Shown: positions 16,707-25,265 of the stretch, piece after piece
How the letters are laid out: every line of letters begins with the position of its first letter
Numbering within the stretch: the stretch's first letter is position 1
NCBI RefSeq assembly: GCF_022695985.1
Contig: NZ_JAAPBF010000046.1
Coordinates: 1-38,923, forward strand
Direction: 5' to 3'
From: Streptomyces sp. NP-1717
GTDB taxonomy: Bacteria; Actinomycetota; Actinomycetes; Streptomycetales; Streptomycetaceae
Length of the DNA stretch: 38,923 bases
Position numbers and translations under genes: made by a program
Notes under the pieces: model-generated
Seen by the model: only the letters and a program-made list of their open reading frames with translations
Databases searched by the model: none
Told to the model about the DNA's origin: nothing

Positions 16707-17210
16707 CTAGCTGGCGTCGAGCGCGGTCGCCATGCCCTCAAGGATCCCGACGAACTCCTCGGCCGGGATCTCGACCACGAAGACCGCACCGGCGTCTTCA
16801 GGGTGGTGCAGGAGGTGTTCCTTGCGCCAGAACGACAGTGTGATCAGCAGGCGGTCCTCTTCGCGGAACAGGTGGGCCGTCAGGTTGTCGGTGGTAGGCC
16901 CCCAGAGCAGGACCTGAAACCGGCAACGCAGTTGGTAGTCGGTCTCGGGTTCGTCGTCGTCCCCCGCGCGTTGCATGAGACGCCGGTGTGTGGCTGCGGC
17001 GGACAAGCCAGCGAACGGCAGGGGAGAACCTTCGCCGGACCGCAGCCAGGCGGCGGTGTCCAGCACATCTCGGCGGAACTGGGGGACGTAGGCCATATTG
17101 TCGTCGCAGGTCAGCCACTTTTCAGCTGCCCAGAGGTCGACTCGGCACAGTGACGCTGGCGCGCCGACCTCTGCGGCGAACCTGAGCCTGTCTCCGAGAA
17201 CCACGTTCAT
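16707..17210 (-). CDS. conserved hypothetical protein
   Basis: 167 residues, starting MNVVLGDRLRFAAEVGAPAS, acidic and apparently cytoplasmic. Notable blocks are VDLWAAEKWLTCDDNMAYVP (24-43), FQVLLWGPTTDNLTAHLFRE and FVVEIPAEEFVGILEGMATA near the C-terminus. I recall similar streptomycete hypothetical proteins but no function. Its size and place among toxin-region debris make an immunity or SUKH-like role conceivable; that is speculation. Short repeats flank it on both sides (16621-16645 and 17333-17354). Confidence 0.7.
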   Translation of the reverse strand: MNVVLGDRLRFAAEVGAPASLCRVDLWAAEKWLTCDDNMAYVPQFRRDVLDTAAWLRSGEGSPLPFAGLSAAATHRRLMQRAGDDDEPETDYQLRCRFQVLLWGPTTDNLTAHLFREEDRLLITLSFWRKEHLLHHPEDAGAVFVVEIPAEEFVGILEGMATALDAS

Positions 17211-17487
17211 GCCGGTGACCGTCGCAGGTTCAGCCCTTCATGAACAACCGAATACTTCGTAGGGCAGTCGCCGGCGCCTCGACAGAAGTGGAACGGCCGC
17301 TGAATACCTGTTCCTAAAGGTCCTATCGGTCTTCACCCAAGTCAGGAATCGAACAAGGTTGGTTCCAGGGACTGCTGACCGGTCATGGGTTGATGCGCTT
17401 GCTTGGAGGAACAGCGCGCCGTGGATCGCGAGGTGGGGTTGGAGTGCCGGTCTGAGGTTCGACTTCCGCTCCCGGCGGGGGGTTCGG
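17211..17487. other. short intergenic debris
   Basis: No gene is seen. It holds the right copy of a 10-bp inverted plus 10-bp direct repeat pair (TCACCCAAGT and GGAATCGAAC) that also occurs left of the 167-residue gene. Confidence 0.4.
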
Positions 17488-17562
17488 TAGTGCCGCTTCG
17501 CGGTCGGTCATGTCGGCCGGGGTGACCATGACGAACAGCGGCAGGCCCTTGGTGTCAACGAC
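17488..17562 (-). pseudogene. scrap of an IS5-type transposase
   Basis: About 25 residues, LVVDTKGLPLFVMVTPADMT then DREAA, match the beginning of the DDE domain of actinobacterial IS5-family transposases (typically HIVVDTXGLPL). Nothing recognisable flanks it, so only this fragment survives. Confidence 0.65.
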
Positions 17563-17938
17563 CAGGTGGTCCCATCCGCACACCGCCGCCGGACGCGAAC
17601 CCGTTCCCACGGGTGCCGTCCTTGTCTCAACTGAGGCTCAGATCCTTGTAACGATCACGCCCAGTGGGCCCATGCGTCCCGCGAATAGGCCCGGACTTGT
17701 GACACGCATCACTAAAAGGCACGTAAAGAGCATGGTAGGACTGCATGAATCCGTTTGCCGGAAGTTCACTTTCCGGTGGCGGTGTCACCGGTGCGCACCG
17801 GTACGTACTACCGGGGTGAGCCCGGTCCGGGTCCGCGGTCCGGGTCGCCCTTGACGGTCCCGGACATGGCTGTCTCCCCCATGCCTGCCCCCACCCGACG
17901 TGTGCTTACGCGTCGGCCTGCGCTCCCGAGGTAGCCAG
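17563..17938. other. upstream region of the symporter gene
   Basis: No gene is seen. TTGTGACACGCATCACTAAA at about 17697-17716 is relatively AT-rich and could hold a promoter. I looked for a glycine riboswitch, which sometimes precedes AGCS genes, and did not find its conserved core. GAGGTAG just before the ATG is the ribosome site. Confidence 0.35.
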
Positions 17939-19474
17939 ATGTCACTTGATTCCTTTACCGAGTCGGTCGACGAATCCGTCAGCGGGTTCTTCGAACCGAT
18001 CGCCTCCTGGCTGGGGGAGGTGGTGTTCTACGCCGTTCCCGTCGGGGGCACGGATCTGCCGTTGATCGTGGCCTGGCTGGTCGTGGCGGGTCTTGTCTTC
18101 ACGGGCTGGTTCGGGTTCGTGCAGTTCCGCCGGTTCCGGCTGGCTGTCGATGTGGTGCGGGGCAAGTACGACGACAAGTCGGCGGCCGGTGAGGTGAACC
18201 ACTTCCAAGCGCTCACGGCGGCCGTCTCCGGGACCGTGGGCCTGGGGAACATAGCCGGTGTCGCGGTCGCCGTCAGCATCGGTGGCCCCGGAGCGACGTT
18301 CTGGATGATCCTGTGCGGGCTGCTCGGCATGGCCAGCAAGTTCGTCGAGGTCACACTCGGTGTGAAGTACCGGGAGGTGCACGCTGACGGCTCTGTCTCC
18401 GGCGGGCCCATGCACTACCTGCCGAAGGGCTTCGCCGAGCGGTTCGGCAGCCGCGGCGCCACGTTCGGCAAGGTCCTCGCGGTTCTCGCTTCGGCGATGA
18501 TCCTGTTCTTCGGTCTCTTCGGCGGCAACCTGTTCCAGGTCAACCAGAGTTACGCGCAGCTTGTGTCGGTCACCGGCGGCGAGGACGGCGCGATGGGGTC
18601 CTCGGCCGGCGCCCTGTTCTTCGGTGTCCTGGTGGCGGCGCTCGTCGGGATCGTACTGCTCGGCGGTATCCGCTCGATCGCCTCGGTCACCAGCCGTCTG
18701 GTCCCCGCGATGGCCGGCATCTACATCGCCGCGTGTCTGGTCGTCATCCTCGTCAACGTCGGCGAGGTGCCGTCCGCGGTCGTCACCATCGTCGAGGGTG
18801 CCTTCAACCCCGAGGGGGTCGCGGGCGGCGTGCTTGGCGCGCTCATCATCGGCTTCAAGCGTGCCGCGTTCTCCAACGAGGCCGGTCTGGGCTCCGCACC
18901 GATCGCCCACTCGGCCGTCAAGACGAAGCACCCCGCCAGCGAGGGCCTGGTGGCGCTGCTGGAGCCGTTCATCGACACCGTGATCATCTGCACGATGACA
19001 GCACTCACGATTGTCATCGCCAATCCCGCGAGCTGGGCCGAGGCCCGCACCGGCGAGGAGATCGGCGGCGTGACGATCACCTCCGACGCCTTCGAGACCG
19101 TGCTGCCCTGGTTCCCCTACATCCTCACCGTCGCGGTCATGCTGTTCGCGATCTCCACCGTCCTGACCTGGGGCTACTACGGCCTCAAGGCGTGGTCGTA
19201 CCTCTTCGGCCGCAGCAGGGCCAGCGAGACCACGTACAAGGTGATCTACACCCTGTTCGCTATCGCCGGCTCGCTGCTCACCCTCCAGACCCTGATCGAC
19301 ATGGCGGACGCCGTCCTGTTCACGCTCGCCGTCATCAACATCATCGGCCTCTACTTCCTGGCCCCGGTCGTCAAGCGGGAACTCGAGACGTTCCTGGCGT
19401 ACGTACGCCGGCACAACAGCGGCGAAGCCGAGGATCCGTCGGCGGAGAAAGCCCCGGCCGCCTCCGAGTCCTGA
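17939..19474 (+). CDS. AGCS-family sodium:alanine/glycine symporter
   Basis: A 511-residue integral membrane protein that should import alanine or glycine with Na+. Family signatures are clear: HFQALTAAVSGTVGLGNIAG (88-107), SIGGPGATFWMILCGLLGMA (113-132), KFVEVTLGVKYRE (134-146), and FKRAAFSNEAGLGSAPIAHS in the second half. About ten hydrophobic segments are visible and the acidic C-terminal tail is cytoplasmic. The ATG has a GAGGTAG ribosome site. A 13-codon in-frame extension has none. The gene is monocistronic, closed by a strong hairpin. Confidence 0.93.
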   Translation: MSLDSFTESVDESVSGFFEPIASWLGEVVFYAVPVGGTDLPLIVAWLVVAGLVFTGWFGFVQFRRFRLAVDVVRGKYDDKSAAGEVNHFQALTAAVSGTVGLGNIAGVAVAVSIGGPGATFWMILCGLLGMASKFVEVTLGVKYREVHADGSVSGGPMHYLPKGFAERFGSRGATFGKVLAVLASAMILFFGLFGGNLFQVNQSYAQLVSVTGGEDGAMGSSAGALFFGVLVAALVGIVLLGGIRSIASVTSRLVPAMAGIYIAACLVVILVNVGEVPSAVVTIVEGAFNPEGVAGGVLGALIIGFKRAAFSNEAGLGSAPIAHSAVKTKHPASEGLVALLEPFIDTVIICTMTALTIVIANPASWAEARTGEEIGGVTITSDAFETVLPWFPYILTVAVMLFAISTVLTWGYYGLKAWSYLFGRSRASETTYKVIYTLFAIAGSLLTLQTLIDMADAVLFTLAVINIIGLYFLAPVVKRELETFLAYVRRHNSGEAEDPSAEKAPAASES

Positions 19475-19489
19475 TCCCTTCCCGTCCCA

Positions 19490-19528
19490 GGGCGCGGTCG
19501 GTCCCCTGCCAGGGTGCCGACCGCGCCC
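19490..19528 (+). terminator. hairpin terminator of the symporter gene
   Basis: A perfect 12-bp stem (GGGCGCGGTCGG with CCGACCGCGCCC) starts 15 bp after the stop. The 15-nt loop can itself pair (CCCTG/CAGGG). No U-tract, as common in streptomycetes. Confidence 0.7.
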
Positions 19529-19619
19529 GCCTGTCGTCCAGTAGCCGCCCCGGCCCCTGTCGACTGCTGTACTGCGGCGGAGGGCTTCGGCCACCGGGCA
19601 GCAGCTGCACCATGACGTG

Positions 19620-19990
19620 ACTGCCAGTGCGTGGGCGAAGGCGTACGAGCGGGAGTAGTCGCGCCCGGCAGGACGAAGTGGGCGGCCATCGCCCCCGAGT
19701 TCGCCGGGAACGTCGCCGCCGTGTCGTACGACACGACCTCGGCCAGCTCACCGTGTGTCTGCAGTCGTCGGCGTGGGCGACAAAGGCCCGCCTGGAGCAG
19801 CCCCGCATCGTCACGGCAGCCAACACGGGAGCGGGCCGCACCGTCGTACGCGCCCTGCGAATCCTGGCGCCCGGCCCCGTACCGGCGCCCGCTCCGTCCG
19901 ACGTAAGCCCCGGCTGTGCCCACCGGCCCGGCGAAGACCAGGGAGACCGCGTGCGAGGGCTTCCGCCGCCCTGACCGCGCCGACCTCGTT
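19620..19990 (+). pseudogene. DUF721 (DciA-like) gene remnant
   Basis: Three frames read in succession resemble streptomycete DUF721 proteins: KWAAIAPEFAGNVAAVSYDT, then after a lost base or two near 19743 LGQLTVCLQSSAWATKARLE and IVTAANTGAGRTVVRALRIL, then near 19915 a shift to GPAKTRETACEGFRRP. Two frameshifts and the missing N-terminus make it non-functional. DUF721 is related to the helicase-loading factor DciA, but this short variant's role is unknown. Confidence 0.6.
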
Positions 19991-20059
19991 GCCCGGATCT
20001 CCTGGCCGACGCCACAGAAACGGGCCGGGTGGAGTGATGCTCGGAGGACGGGCCGGGCG

Positions 20060-21700
20060 CTAGACGATCGGGCTTGTCCGGGTGCAGTTGGTCCATTCGA
20101 CCCAGGGGCGTGCGCCACCGCTCCTGGGGCCGGTGGCGTATGTGGGGTTGCCGGTGATCGTCTGGTTCTTCTCCTCGTGCGTGATGTCGATGCCGAAGAG
20201 TTTGAACCCCATCGTCACCTGGCCGGCGGAGATGCCGAAGCCGATGCCGAGGGAGGCGTTCCACCAGTCGGTGTTGGCGTTGTAGTCCAGGCGCGACAGC
20301 TTGCCCTTGTCGTGGAGGAGGCGCTCCAGCGGTCCGGCGTCGCTGCCCGGGACCTCGGCGGCGTCGGAGGGGGTGGGCAGGACGTCGCCGGCTGGGAAGT
20401 CGCCCCGGCCGCGGAGCCAGTCCTCGACCGTCTTGCTGTCGGCGTCGTTGTCGAGGACGACCTCGGCGGACTCGGTGTGGATCTGGGACTTGATGTTGCC
20501 GCCACCACCGCCGACGTCGATCGTCACCGGCGTGCCGGGAACGTTGGCACCGGCACCCACCTGCACTCCGGCGCCCTCGCCGTTCTCCTGACTGGTGGTG
20601 ATGACCAGCTTCTCCGGACGGTGCTCCTTGCCGTCCTTCTCCTCCTGGTCGAAGGTGGCGGCGTCGTACGTCACGGAGACCTGCTGCATACGAGTGGCCT
20701 TGCCCTGCGCGCCCTGACCGCCCTTCCCGTCGACGCTGAAGGTGTAGACGAAGGTGATCTTCCCCGCGTCGGGGCCCGTGTTGGTACGCATGACCACCAC
20801 GTCCTCGGTCATCGAACCGCTCAGCCCGTCGGCGGAAATGCTGCCGAGGTCCTTGGACTTGCCGCTCTCGTCCTTGCCGCCCGCGCCCTTCTTGAACCCC
20901 TTGCCGAAGCTCACACCGCCCGAGACCTCGGTGCTGGTCTTGGTGATGTCGACGTCCGGCATCCGCTCCGGGTTGGCCGCCTGCATCTGCGACACGGCGC
21001 TGTTCTTGCACCCGACCTGGCTGATCGGCGAGACAGGCGAGCCGATCATCGCGTCGCACACGTCCGACTGCTTGAGCGCGGCGGCGAACTCCTCGGCATC
21101 GGCGAGGTTCGCCGCGAGGTCGGCCTGCGGGTCATCGCTCTTGTTGGAGGCGAACACCCACTGCCCGCCCTGGCCCTTGCCCTTGCTGTACGTGCCGTTG
21201 AGCGAGGCGCTGCCGCCCCAGTCCTTCAGCCCCGGAATGCCCGCCGAGACGCTGGCCGTGACGCCGACACTGCTGTCCGTCACCCGCTCCAGGGTGACCG
21301 TGCCGTCGGACCACTGCTGAACCTTGAGCTGTTCCGAGCCGCTGATCTTGATGAAGAGGATCTGGATCACGACCGTGTCCTTGGTCTGATCCTGGGAGAG
21401 CAGACACTTCGCGGGCTGGAAGGGATCACCGGGTATCCCGCCGTCCTCGCCGCCTCCGCCTCCGTCACCCCCGCCGCCGTCCCCGCCGCCGTCGCCGGAG
21501 TCGCACCCCTCGCCGCCGTCACCGGCGTTGACAATCCGGCACACCGCGTCCTTCAGCGCCACCGAGGTGTCGTCGGGGACCGTCATGGCCAGGATCGCGC
21601 CGACGATCGCGGCCACGACGCCTATGAGCGCGACGTACTCGACACCACCCTGCCCACGCTCATTACGGTGCAGTGCTCTGCGGGTGCTCCCTGTGCCCAC
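20060..21700 (-). CDS. large exported protein with Flp/TadE-type prepilin N-terminus
   Basis: 546 residues. The N-terminus HRNERGQGGVEYVALIGVVA (11-30) is a class III/IV prepilin signal: cleavage is expected after Gly16, with Glu21 at +5 and a ~20-residue hydrophobic helix. A Gly/Asp/Glu-rich linker (about 58-95) follows, then a ~450-residue domain I do not recognise, rich in Thr/Ser/Gly strands. It holds paired cysteines and ends with WVEWTNCTRTSPIV. Flp and TadE pilins are normally 50-150 residues, so this is a very large pseudopilin-like or surface protein. GTG was chosen for AGGAG six bases upstream. No tad genes are in the window. The large plus-strand open frame over the same DNA is a shadow. 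Confidence 0.75.
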   Translation of the reverse strand: MGTGSTRRALHRNERGQGGVEYVALIGVVAAIVGAILAMTVPDDTSVALKDAVCRIVNAGDGGEGCDSGDGGGDGGGGDGGGGGEDGGIPGDPFQPAKCLLSQDQTKDTVVIQILFIKISGSEQLKVQQWSDGTVTLERVTDSSVGVTASVSAGIPGLKDWGGSASLNGTYSKGKGQGGQWVFASNKSDDPQADLAANLADAEEFAAALKQSDVCDAMIGSPVSPISQVGCKNSAVSQMQAANPERMPDVDITKTSTEVSGGVSFGKGFKKGAGGKDESGKSKDLGSISADGLSGSMTEDVVVMRTNTGPDAGKITFVYTFSVDGKGGQGAQGKATRMQQVSVTYDAATFDQEEKDGKEHRPEKLVITTSQENGEGAGVQVGAGANVPGTPVTIDVGGGGGNIKSQIHTESAEVVLDNDADSKTVEDWLRGRGDFPAGDVLPTPSDAAEVPGSDAGPLERLLHDKGKLSRLDYNANTDWWNASLGIGFGISAGQVTMGFKLFGIDITHEEKNQTITGNPTYATGPRSGGARPWVEWTNCTRTSPIV

Positions 21701-21770
21701 AATGGCTCCTCATCCCTGCGACCGCCCCGGCTGCAGAGACACTAGAGATCACCGAGACCCACGCGCAGGG

Positions 21771-21798
21771 CCCCTGGGCCCAACTCAGGGCCCAGGGG
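21771..21798. terminator. orphan perfect hairpin
   Basis: CCCCTGGGCCC and GGGCCCAGGGG form an 11-bp perfect stem around AACTCA. It lies 71-98 bp before the minus-strand Flp-type gene and just left of a gene scrap, so it may be a leftover terminator or part of the leader. Confidence 0.45.
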
Positions 21799-21861
21799 AA
21801 GGGCGCATTCAGGTGAGGTACCTACGGATTCTCGTGGACCGAACAGGCCCTGCGACGGGGC

Positions 21862-22065
21862 GTGTTGGTGGCCGACGAAGGCAGCGGTCTCACCGTCACC
21901 GCGCGCGACGTGGTGATCCCACCCACTTCCCCGTGTTCGACAGGACCCTGACCTCGGCGCGGCTCTCCCCGTGCAGGGAACTGGTGGCCGCCGCCCCGAT
22001 CGCGCCGACCGGCATGTACATCACACGCGAGGACGGCAAGCGGAGTCCGGCTGGGGTCCTTCTGG
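21862..22065 (+). pseudogene. FAD-dependent oxidoreductase scrap
   Basis: Reads VLVADEGSGLTVTARDVVI in one frame. After a lost base near 21918 it continues THFPVFDRTLTSARLSPCRE and LVAAAPIAPTGMYITREDGK. This matches the middle of actinobacterial FAD-dependent amino-acid-oxidase-like proteins (ATHFPVFDR...GMYIT). The nucleotide-binding N-terminus and the C-terminus are absent. Confidence 0.6.
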
Positions 22066-22141
22066 GGAGTTCACGTTTACGTGCCGACGGCCCGGTTACA
22101 TGGTTGGCGACAGTTTCACCGACATGAGCGGGATGTGCGAG

Positions 22142-22315
22142 ATGTCTGCTGACGAGAAGACTCAGGCCAAGACGGAGCAGGCCAAGGGCAAGGTCAAGAA
22201 GGCGGCCGGCCGTGCCGTGGGCAACGAGAGGCTGACTGCGGAGGGCCGTGCCGAGGAGGCCAAGGGCGATGCGCGGCAGGCCAAAGAGAAGGCCAAGGAC
22301 GCCCTCACCGACTGA
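22142..22315 (+). CDS. CsbD-family stress protein
   Basis: 57 residues, highly charged: MSADEKTQAKTEQAKGKVKK then AAGRAVGNERLTAEGRAEEA. The GKxKKAAG...G-x-AEEAKGDARQ pattern is that of CsbD proteins, small unstructured or helical proteins linked to general stress in Gram-positives. Upstream in-frame ATGs at 22124 and 22133 exist, but the family starts MSADEK or similar. No clear ribosome site decides between them. It is monocistronic. Confidence 0.85.
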   Translation: MSADEKTQAKTEQAKGKVKKAAGRAVGNERLTAEGRAEEAKGDARQAKEKAKDALTD

Positions 22316-22777
22316 CTGCCGTTCCCGGCATCGCCAGGACGGGAGAAGGCACTCGTACATGGCCCGGGCAGGCGACCAGGACAGCCGTCTGCTCGGGCCA
22401 TTACTCATGTCTCAGCGATTTCCGTGTCCACACCGGGTATGTGAGAGGTGGCCCCCCGTCGGAGGGGCAGGGGCCCGGACCGCTCGCCGGCGAGGTGTCA
22501 GTGGTCCCCCCCCCCGCGACAGTGAAGGCCAGGTGTGCGACCACGACTCTGTGCGGTACTGAATATGGGCGTGACGTCACTGGGTGAACGGTGAAGGGTG
22601 GATCGTCCAGGCGAAGGACCTGGTCCAGTCATCTGGGGCTGGCAGTTGTTCGTTCCCCGGGGGATCTTTCCTGCCACCGGCTCGTATCCATCTTCTCCGT
22701 TCTGGTTGGTTCTCGTCGTGGACCCGGATTTCCTGGTGCCGCCCGGACCGTCGCGTGCCGATCGTTCGGCCTCGGGC
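22316..22777. other. 462 bp without a supported gene
   Basis: Lies between the convergent CsbD and sortase genes. Open frames are short or shadow-like and no strong terminator hairpin was found. GCCCC/GGGGC around 22451-22470 is a weak candidate. Confidence 0.4.
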
Positions 22778-23548
22778 TCACGGCGCCGAGTCCGTGTCTG
22801 GGGTGGACTTGTGGCTGCCGGTGAGAGTCGCGTAGACGACCACGTTGTCTGCGTAACGGCGGTCGGCCTCGGAGTAGTCGCCACCGCAGGTGATCAGGCG
22901 CAGGCCGGCGTGATCGAGGTTGCGGTAAACCTCGACTGTGGGGAACTTGTCCTTCGGGTATGTCCGTACCCGGTCGACCGTGAACTCGGCCGTTGTGCCG
23001 TCTTTCCGCGCCACTTCGACCTTGTCGCCCGGATCGATCCTGGCCAGGTCGAAGAAGACGGTGGGCGCGCCGTCCCAGGTGACGTGACCGGCGATGACCG
23101 AGGGGCCGTTGGCGCCGGGGGTAGGGCCTGGGTGAAACCAGCCGGCCTTGTCGGGGTTCTTCGGTGTTTCCATCGCCTGGTTCTTGTCGAGTCCCAGCCG
23201 CTCCAGGGTGGAGTCCACTTTGAGCGAGGGGATCCTGACCCGTACGGGGTCCGAGGCGGGGAGGGGGGCCGTCTGCTTCCGCTCGGTCTTTGGCCCCGAT
23301 GCCGAGCCGGTGCCTGGCGTTGCGGGGCCGGTCGACGAGGAAGCCGAATCCCCTGCCGGCGGCCCGCCCTTGTCGACCGCCCGAGGCGGTGCGGTCTGCT
23401 GCCGGCCCATCCCCAGGGCCGGCAGCAGACCGCCGACGACCAGCAGAACCGATATCACGACGATCAGTGCCGTGCGGCGCCCCGAGCGTTGCCCAGTGCC
23501 CTGGCCCTGCGAACCGCCCTCGTTCCCGCCGGTCGGCTCAATCACCAT
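22778..23548 (-). CDS. class F sortase
   Basis: A 256-residue membrane-anchored cysteine transpeptidase. One N-terminal membrane helix (about 25-47) follows a short cytoplasmic Gly/Gln-rich tail. A Pro/Ser/Thr linker leads to the catalytic domain. The triad is visible: His155 (VIAGHVTW), Cys221 (LRLITCGGD) and Arg231 (RRYADNVVVYA). Class F enzymes are widespread in actinobacteria and their substrates are poorly known. The gene follows the CHRD-like surface protein gene by 22 bp, which makes that protein a candidate substrate. The ATG with GGTGG upstream was chosen; a GTG 18 bp earlier is possible. Confidence 0.9.
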   Translation of the reverse strand: MVIEPTGGNEGGSQGQGTGQRSGRRTALIVVISVLLVVGGLLPALGMGRQQTAPPRAVDKGGPPAGDSASSSTGPATPGTGSASGPKTERKQTAPLPASDPVRVRIPSLKVDSTLERLGLDKNQAMETPKNPDKAGWFHPGPTPGANGPSVIAGHVTWDGAPTVFFDLARIDPGDKVEVARKDGTTAEFTVDRVRTYPKDKFPTVEVYRNLDHAGLRLITCGGDYSEADRRYADNVVVYATLTGSHKSTPDTDSAP

Positions 23549-23570
23549 CGGCCCACCACCGTTCACCGGT

Positions 23571-24437
23571 TCAGCCGCGCCGGTCGGTGCCAGAAGTCGC
23601 GGTGCGCGTACGGCGGTTGACCGCGAAGAGGCCGCCCGCGAGGAGTACGGCCGCCGTGCCGCCGGCCAGCATGCCGGGCTCCGCGATGCCCGAAGCGCCG
23701 TCCGTGCCGCCCGTGCCCGTCTCGACGCCGCCCACCGGCATGGAGCCGACCGCCGCGCCCTTGACCATGCCGCAGTTGGCGGGTGCGGTGGCCTCCTGCG
23801 GGAGCTTCGGGTCCAGCTCGCTCTTGCCGGCGCCGAAGTCGTACTCGCCGTCGTCGTTGCGGTCGATGCCGTGCTGCACGATGTGCAGATCCTTGATGTG
23901 GTCCACGACGTCCTGCGAAACATCGATCGTGCGCGAGTAGGTGAGCTTGCCGTCCTTGTCGGCGACCGGCATCCGGTCGACCGCGAGGCCGCTGTCCTTG
24001 GACGTGTCGCCCTTGGTCGTCAGGGAAATGTTGATGTCCCCGTACTGCGGCAGGCCCTCGGCGGTGCTGACGATGCCGTCGCCGTCCTTGTCCGCGCTCG
24101 CGTCGGGGCAGCGGAAGTCGTGCCCGTCGGTGGAACCGTGGATGTGCTGGGCGTGCGGCTGCCCGGGGACCAGGCCGGTGGCCTCGATCTTCACCGTCAA
24201 CTTCCGGTCCTGGAAGCTGACGAGGGCGGCTCCGGTGGCGCCGGACTCGTTCAGCGCCTCCAGATCGATCTGGTACGCCTCGCCTTCCTCGGCGGCGGAC
24301 GTGGTCGCGGCTTTGCCGTCGTGTCCGTTGTGTCCGCTGTCCGTGCCGCTCGCGAGGGCGGGCGAGGCCGCGACGAGTGCGAGGGCGGCGGGCAGGGCGA
24401 GTAGGGCTGTGTACCGGGCTGTGCGCTGACGTATCAC
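23571..24437 (-). CDS. secreted CHRD-like surface protein with C-terminal membrane anchor
   Basis: 288 residues. A signal peptide ends SPALAS (25-30). A His-rich linker precedes a domain with PGQPHAQHIHGSTDGHDFRC (91-110), as in CHRD domains. An EF-hand-like loop DKDGDGIVSTAE (116-127) and a second acidic loop DRNDDGEYDF (192-201) suggest calcium binding. The C-terminus has IAEPG (251-255), a hydrophobic helix and an Arg-rich tail (274-288), the order of a sortase sorting signal but without LPxTG or LAxTG. GTG is preferred because the signal peptide follows at once; the open frame extends 22 codons further without signal features. Co-transcribed with the sortase. Confidence 0.8.
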   Translation of the reverse strand: MIRQRTARYTALLALPAALALVAASPALASGTDSGHNGHDGKAATTSAAEEGEAYQIDLEALNESGATGAALVSFQDRKLTVKIEATGLVPGQPHAQHIHGSTDGHDFRCPDASADKDGDGIVSTAEGLPQYGDINISLTTKGDTSKDSGLAVDRMPVADKDGKLTYSRTIDVSQDVVDHIKDLHIVQHGIDRNDDGEYDFGAGKSELDPKLPQEATAPANCGMVKGAAVGSMPVGGVETGTGGTDGASGIAEPGMLAGGTAAVLLAGGLFAVNRRTRTATSGTDRRG

Positions 24438-24962
24438 TGCGAAGCATCTCCCTGGCGACGGTGAAACTGTCGTTGTCGGTGTGCATTCGGTGACCTCCCT
24501 CACCTGGATTGGTTCAGGTTCGGTACCGCGACGAAGGCATCACCCGGAGCGCCTGGGCATCCAGAGCTCTTCCAGAACGGGGGCGTGGAGACGGCGGCAC
24601 AGAGAGGATCATTTCCACAGGGATCTGTGGTTCGGATCTCCAACCAGATCCAGCTCAGGATTGGGACAGGCCAGCGTCAAACGCTGGGTCGACGACACCC
24701 TCCCGCTGCTCAACCGGGCGTCTGCTCGCCGGCCGTGTCCAACGCGCTCAACGTGCCCCGGGAGTTGCGTCCCGAGACCCGGCGCGGGCGTGGATGCGGG
24801 TGTGCCAGGTGGTCCGGTCGATCTTCTTGGCCGGCGGAAATCCTGTTGGCGTCGGGCGGTGGTTGTCACCGTCCCGGGTGTGGGGGTGCCGTCGGAGGGC
24901 ACCCGTGGGGTTGCTTACGAGCCCGCGACTGGATGGGGCCGGTACGAGAGAGGGAGACACCC
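24438..24962. other. 525 bp without a supported gene
   Basis: Divergent upstream region of the CHRD-like gene (minus) and the DUF4235 gene (plus). Open frames lack recognisable sequence. CCACAG/CTGTGG at about 24615-24630 is a small hairpin. Promoters for both flanking genes should lie here, but no clear boxes stand out. Confidence 0.4.
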
Positions 24963-25265
24963 ATGAAGAAGAAGCACAAACAGAAGCTGCCGCTCGCGTA
25001 CAAGCCCGTCGGATTCGTTCTCGGATGGGCAGGTGGAGCGCTGGCGGGGCTCGCGTTCCAGAAGACCTGGAAGGCGATTCGGCACGAGGACGACGCACCC
25101 GACGCCCTGGACCGCGACCGCGGGTGGGGCGAGGTGCTGTTTGCCGCAGCCGTGCAGGGCGCCATCTTCGCGGTGGTACGCAGTGCCGTGGACCGGTCGG
25201 GCGCCAAGGCCGTCGAACGGGTCACCGGCACGTGGCCGGCCCAGGACAAGGGCGGACGAGACTGA
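24963..25265 (+). CDS. DUF4235 membrane protein
   Basis: 100 residues: a Lys-rich start (MKKKHKQKLPLAYKPVGFVL), a membrane helix with GWAGGALAGLAFQKTW, the conserved DDAPDALDRDRGWGEVLFAA block and a second helix QGAIFAVVRSAVDR. This is the small actinobacterial DUF4235 family of unknown function. GGGAG lies nine bases before the ATG. Confidence 0.88.
   Translation: MKKKHKQKLPLAYKPVGFVLGWAGGALAGLAFQKTWKAIRHEDDAPDALDRDRGWGEVLFAAAVQGAIFAVVRSAVDRSGAKAVERVTGTWPAQDKGGRD

Noticed and set aside
17563..17938. Glycine riboswitch before the AGCS gene
   Set aside because: The conserved glycine-aptamer core was not found; only ordinary intergenic sequence.
17942..19594. 550-codon minus-strand open frame opposite the symporter gene
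   Set aside because: High-GC shadow of the AGCS coding frame; Asp/Arg/His-rich composition, no family sequence.
19916..21745. 609-codon plus-strand open frame opposite the Flp-headed gene
   Set aside because: Repetitive Val/Leu/Gly/Arg composition of an antisense frame; the minus strand has a prepilin signal and a ribosome site.
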